A stretch of 38,897 nt of DNA from CAIKZZ01 sp035524495 (lineage in GTDB: Bacteria; Pseudomonadota; Gammaproteobacteria; Steroidobacterales; Steroidobacteraceae): contig DATKOR010000071.1 in NCBI GenBank assembly GCA_035524495.1, positions 1 to 38,897 of the forward strand, written 5' to 3'. The notes beneath the pieces were generated by a model. That model was not told the origin of the DNA. It made no database searches and worked only from the letters and a program-made list of their open reading frames with translations. Positions 36,980 through 38,897 of this stretch are shown here, piece after piece. Made by a program: the position numbers and the translations under genes. Each line of letters opens with the position of its first letter. Position 1 is the stretch's first letter.

Positions 36980-38142
36980 CCCGCCCGACCGACTCGCGCA
37001 CCCGCACGGTGCGCGCCGCCCTCGACACCGACGCCGCGCACGGCGCCGTGGTGCCGCCGATCTACCTGAGCTCGACGTTCTCGTTCCCGACCTTCGGCGA
37101 GAAGCGCCGCTACGACTACTCGCGCTCCGGAAACCCCACGCGCGACGCGCTCGCCGAGGCGCTCGCCGACCTCGAGGGCGGCGCCGGCGCCGTGATCACG
37201 GGCTCCGGCATGGGCGCGGTGACGCTCGTCGCGCACCTGTGCAAGGCCGGGGAGCTCGTGCTCGTGCCGCGCGACTGCTACGGCGGCACGCATCGCCTGT
37301 TCGCCGCGCTCGCGCGCCACGGCGTCGTGCGCGTCGAGTTCGTCGACCCGACCGACCTCGAGGCGCTCGCGGCGGCGATGGCGCACCGGCCGCGGATGGT
37401 CTGGCTCGAGACGCCGTCGAACCCGCTCCTTCGGATCACCGACCTCGAGCGCGCCTGCGCGCTCGCCAGCGCCGCCGGCGCGCTCGCCGTCGTCGACAAC
37501 ACCTTCCTCTCGCCGCTCTGGCAGCAGCCGATCCCGCTCGGCGCCGACCTCGTCGTGCACTCGACGACCAAGTACCTGAACGGCCACAGCGACGTCGTCG
37601 GCGGCGCCGTGGTCGCGAAGACCGAGGCGCTGCACGAGGAGCTCGTGTGGTGGGCGAACTGCCTCGGCGTCACGGGCGCGCCGTTCGACAGCTTCCTGAC
37701 GCTGCGCGGGCTGCGCACGCTGCATGCGCGACTCGCGGTGCACGGCGCGAACGCCGCCGCGCTCGCTGCCGTGCTGACGCGCCACCCGGCGGTCGAGCGC
37801 GTCTACTACCCGGGCCTTGCGACGCATCCCGGCCACGCGCTCGCCGCGCGCCAGCAGAAAGCCTTCGGCGCGATGCTGAGCTTCGAGATCAGGAACGGCG
37901 TCGCCGGGGTGCGCGCCTGCGTCGAGGGGCTCGAGTGCTTCTCGCTCGCCGAGTCGCTCGGCGGCGTCGAGAGCCTGATCGCGCACCCGGCGTCGATGAC
38001 GCACGCGGCGATGGATGCCGAGGCCCGGGCGCGCGCCGGGATCGCCGAGAGCCTGCTCAGGCTCTCAGTCGGCATCGAGGCCGAGGGCGACCTCGTCGCC
38101 GACCTCAACCGCGGACTCGACCGGGCGCTCGCGGCGCGTTAG
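36976..38142 (+). CDS. metB: cystathionine gamma-synthase (or O-acylhomoserine sulfhydrylase-like)
   Basis: This 388-residue member of the Cys/Met-metabolism PLP family has the Schiff-base Lys199 in STTKYLNGHSDVVGG (Lys198 in the E. coli enzyme). Other landmarks are YDYSRSGNPTRDALAEALA, GSGMGA for phosphate binding, and LETPSNPLL. It joins O-acylhomoserine with cysteine to give cystathionine. MetC- and MetZ-type relatives share these motifs, but length and gene order favour MetB. The ATG at 36976 is coupled to metX. No metC lies in the window. Confidence 0.9.
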   Translation: MTRPTDSRTRTVRAALDTDAAHGAVVPPIYLSSTFSFPTFGEKRRYDYSRSGNPTRDALAEALADLEGGAGAVITGSGMGAVTLVAHLCKAGELVLVPRDCYGGTHRLFAALARHGVVRVEFVDPTDLEALAAAMAHRPRMVWLETPSNPLLRITDLERACALASAAGALAVVDNTFLSPLWQQPIPLGADLVVHSTTKYLNGHSDVVGGAVVAKTEALHEELVWWANCLGVTGAPFDSFLTLRGLRTLHARLAVHGANAAALAAVLTRHPAVERVYYPGLATHPGHALAARQQKAFGAMLSFEIRNGVAGVRACVEGLECFSLAESLGGVESLIAHPASMTHAAMDAEARARAGIAESLLRLSVGIEAEGDLVADLNRGLDRALAAR

Positions 38143-38149
38143 ACGCGCC
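38133..38149 (+). terminator. hairpin around the metB stop codon
   Basis: GGCGCGT (38133-38139) and ACGCGCC (38143-38149) form a perfect 7-bp stem whose 3-nt loop is the TAG stop codon itself. No U run follows. It lies between convergent genes and may serve as a terminator for both. Confidence 0.4.
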
Positions 38150-38181
38150 CACGCGCCGACTCCGCACGCTCGACCTGGCCG

Positions 38182-38460
38182 TCATCGAGGCACCGACCGC
38201 GCGTTGACGTTCTTGAAGTCCCCCTGGTGCTTGCGCTCTGTCAGGACCTCTTTGGTCACGCAGTCCGGCTTCTGCAGGTGGGAGCCGGTCGCGAGCGGCA
38301 TTCGGCAATAGAACGTCTTTCCGTCCTGGTCCACTCTTTTGTAGCCTTGCTGGTCGGCCCACTTCAACAGGGCTTCATCAGCGGGCTCCGCTGGCGACGC
38401 GGCGCACGCCGCGAGCGCCAAAATACCAAGGCCAAGCGCAAGGCGGCCTGCTATCTCCAT
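38182..38460 (-). CDS. small lipoprotein of unknown function
   Basis: This 92-residue protein has a signal sequence MEIAGRLALGLGILALAACA with a lipobox LAAC (Cys about residue 19). The mature part is hydrophilic: LLKWADQQGYKRVDQDGKTF, then YCRMPLATGSHLQKPDCVTK with two cysteines that could form a disulfide. I recognise no named family. The start is the ATG at 38460. It converges with metB (39-bp gap). Confidence 0.65.
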   Translation of the reverse strand: MEIAGRLALGLGILALAACAASPAEPADEALLKWADQQGYKRVDQDGKTFYCRMPLATGSHLQKPDCVTKEVLTERKHQGDFKNVNARSVPR

Positions 38461-38680
38461 GGCGAGTCTCCCGACTGAGCGTTCCTGGGGTCGGTCATCG
38501 GCTTGCGGCTCCGCGAGACCGACGTGTCCGCTGCCGTGGGTGGTCTCGTGCACCGAGACAGGCGGTGCCGTGCAAGAGGCTCGGTGCAGGCGCGCGGCCG
38601 GTACCCCGCCGGCACGATACAGGCCAGTATCAGCGCCGCTGCAGCACGCCTATATCCGCGAATCTACGTAGCGCCGCGGG

Positions 38681-38897
38681 CTAGCTCGCCGCCACCGGGA
38701 GCGGCGCGCGCATCGGCGGCAACCGTCCGTAGGTCGCGGCGCGCCACAGGTACTCAAGCGGCCCGTAGCGAAAACGCCCGAACCACCAGCTGCTGAGCGG
38801 CAGCTGCACGAGCGCATAGAGCACGATCGCGAGCCCGACGCCGGCGAGCGGGCCGACCCGGTTCCAGTAGCCGAGCCCCCAGCCGTCGAAGATAAAC
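38681..38897 (-). CDS. DUF418-family membrane protein, C-terminal fragment
   Basis: The frame is open from the window edge to TAG (38683-38681) and gives 71 residues of the C-terminus. FIFDGWGLGYWN is followed by a hydrophobic helix (VGPLAGVGLAIVLYALVQLP) and then SSWWFGRFRYGPLEYLWRAA with TYGRLPPM. The W-F-x-x-F-x-[YF]-G-P-[LE]-E-x-[LW]-W-R-x-x-[TY]-Y pattern is the C-terminal signature of DUF418 (YeiB-like) inner-membrane proteins, whose function is not established. The stretch 38461-38680 before it shows no other gene or clear signal. Confidence 0.8.
   Translation of the reverse strand, partial: FIFDGWGLGYWNRVGPLAGVGLAIVLYALVQLPLSSWWFGRFRYGPLEYLWRAATYGRLPPMRAPLPVAAS

Overview
The window is GC-rich chromosomal DNA (around 70% by eye) from a proteobacterium, most likely a gammaproteobacterium near the Xanthomonadales/Steroidobacterales. 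Pointers to this are the fused aspartokinase-diaminopimelate decarboxylase, the bifunctional HisB and HisIE, the long-form HisG, the TrpR-like gene heading the his operon, and a SAM-I riboswitch in front of metX-metB. I see no tRNA, rRNA, CRISPR, insertion sequence or prophage. Genes are packed tightly, with many ATGA/GTGA stop-start overlaps, and no gene-free stretch exceeds 300 bases.

Region 1 (1-1040): the 3' end of a chemotaxis receptor and a lipoprotein of unknown function. Region 2 (about 1160-11387) is the most interesting part. It is a catabolic locus with an aldehyde dehydrogenase, an unannotated 56-residue membrane protein, an NCS1 permease and an AraC regulator. A second unit follows: a secreted allene-oxide-cyclase-like barrel protein, a dimethylglycine-dehydrogenase-type FAD/GcvT enzyme, a TonB-dependent receptor and a flavodoxin-fold reductase. 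Both units carry the same roughly 40-bp element about 100 bp before their first gene. It contains two direct CGGCA(A/G)G half-sites spaced exactly 20 bp, as expected for an AraC-type operator. My inference is one regulon for uptake and THF-linked demethylation of an unidentified, probably N-methylated, compound.

Region 3 (11312-19123): a serine hydrolase, an Lrp/AsnC regulator, a four-PAS histidine kinase without a nearby response regulator, and a TatT-type TRAP transporter operon (tatT-dctP-dctQM). Region 4 (19299-21799): a long acyl-CoA dehydrogenase, a small six-cysteine secreted protein and a small acidic PA3496-like protein. Region 5 (21854-28319): the lysCA fusion and asd of the aspartate pathway, an MFS transporter, a Gly/His/Tyr/Trp-rich exported protein and a small exported protein.

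Region 6 (28321-35676, minus strand) is a complete, almost wholly overlapping his operon, TrpR-like regulator-hisG-hisD-hisC-hisB-hisH-hisA-hisF-hisIE. hisF appears to start with a rare ATT codon. A perfect 9-bp inverted repeat sits at the operon promoter. Region 7 (35740-38142, plus strand) is divergent from his: a promoter, a SAM-I riboswitch with mutually exclusive hairpins around the ribosome binding site, metX and metB. The window ends with a small lipoprotein and the 3' end of a DUF418 membrane protein gene.
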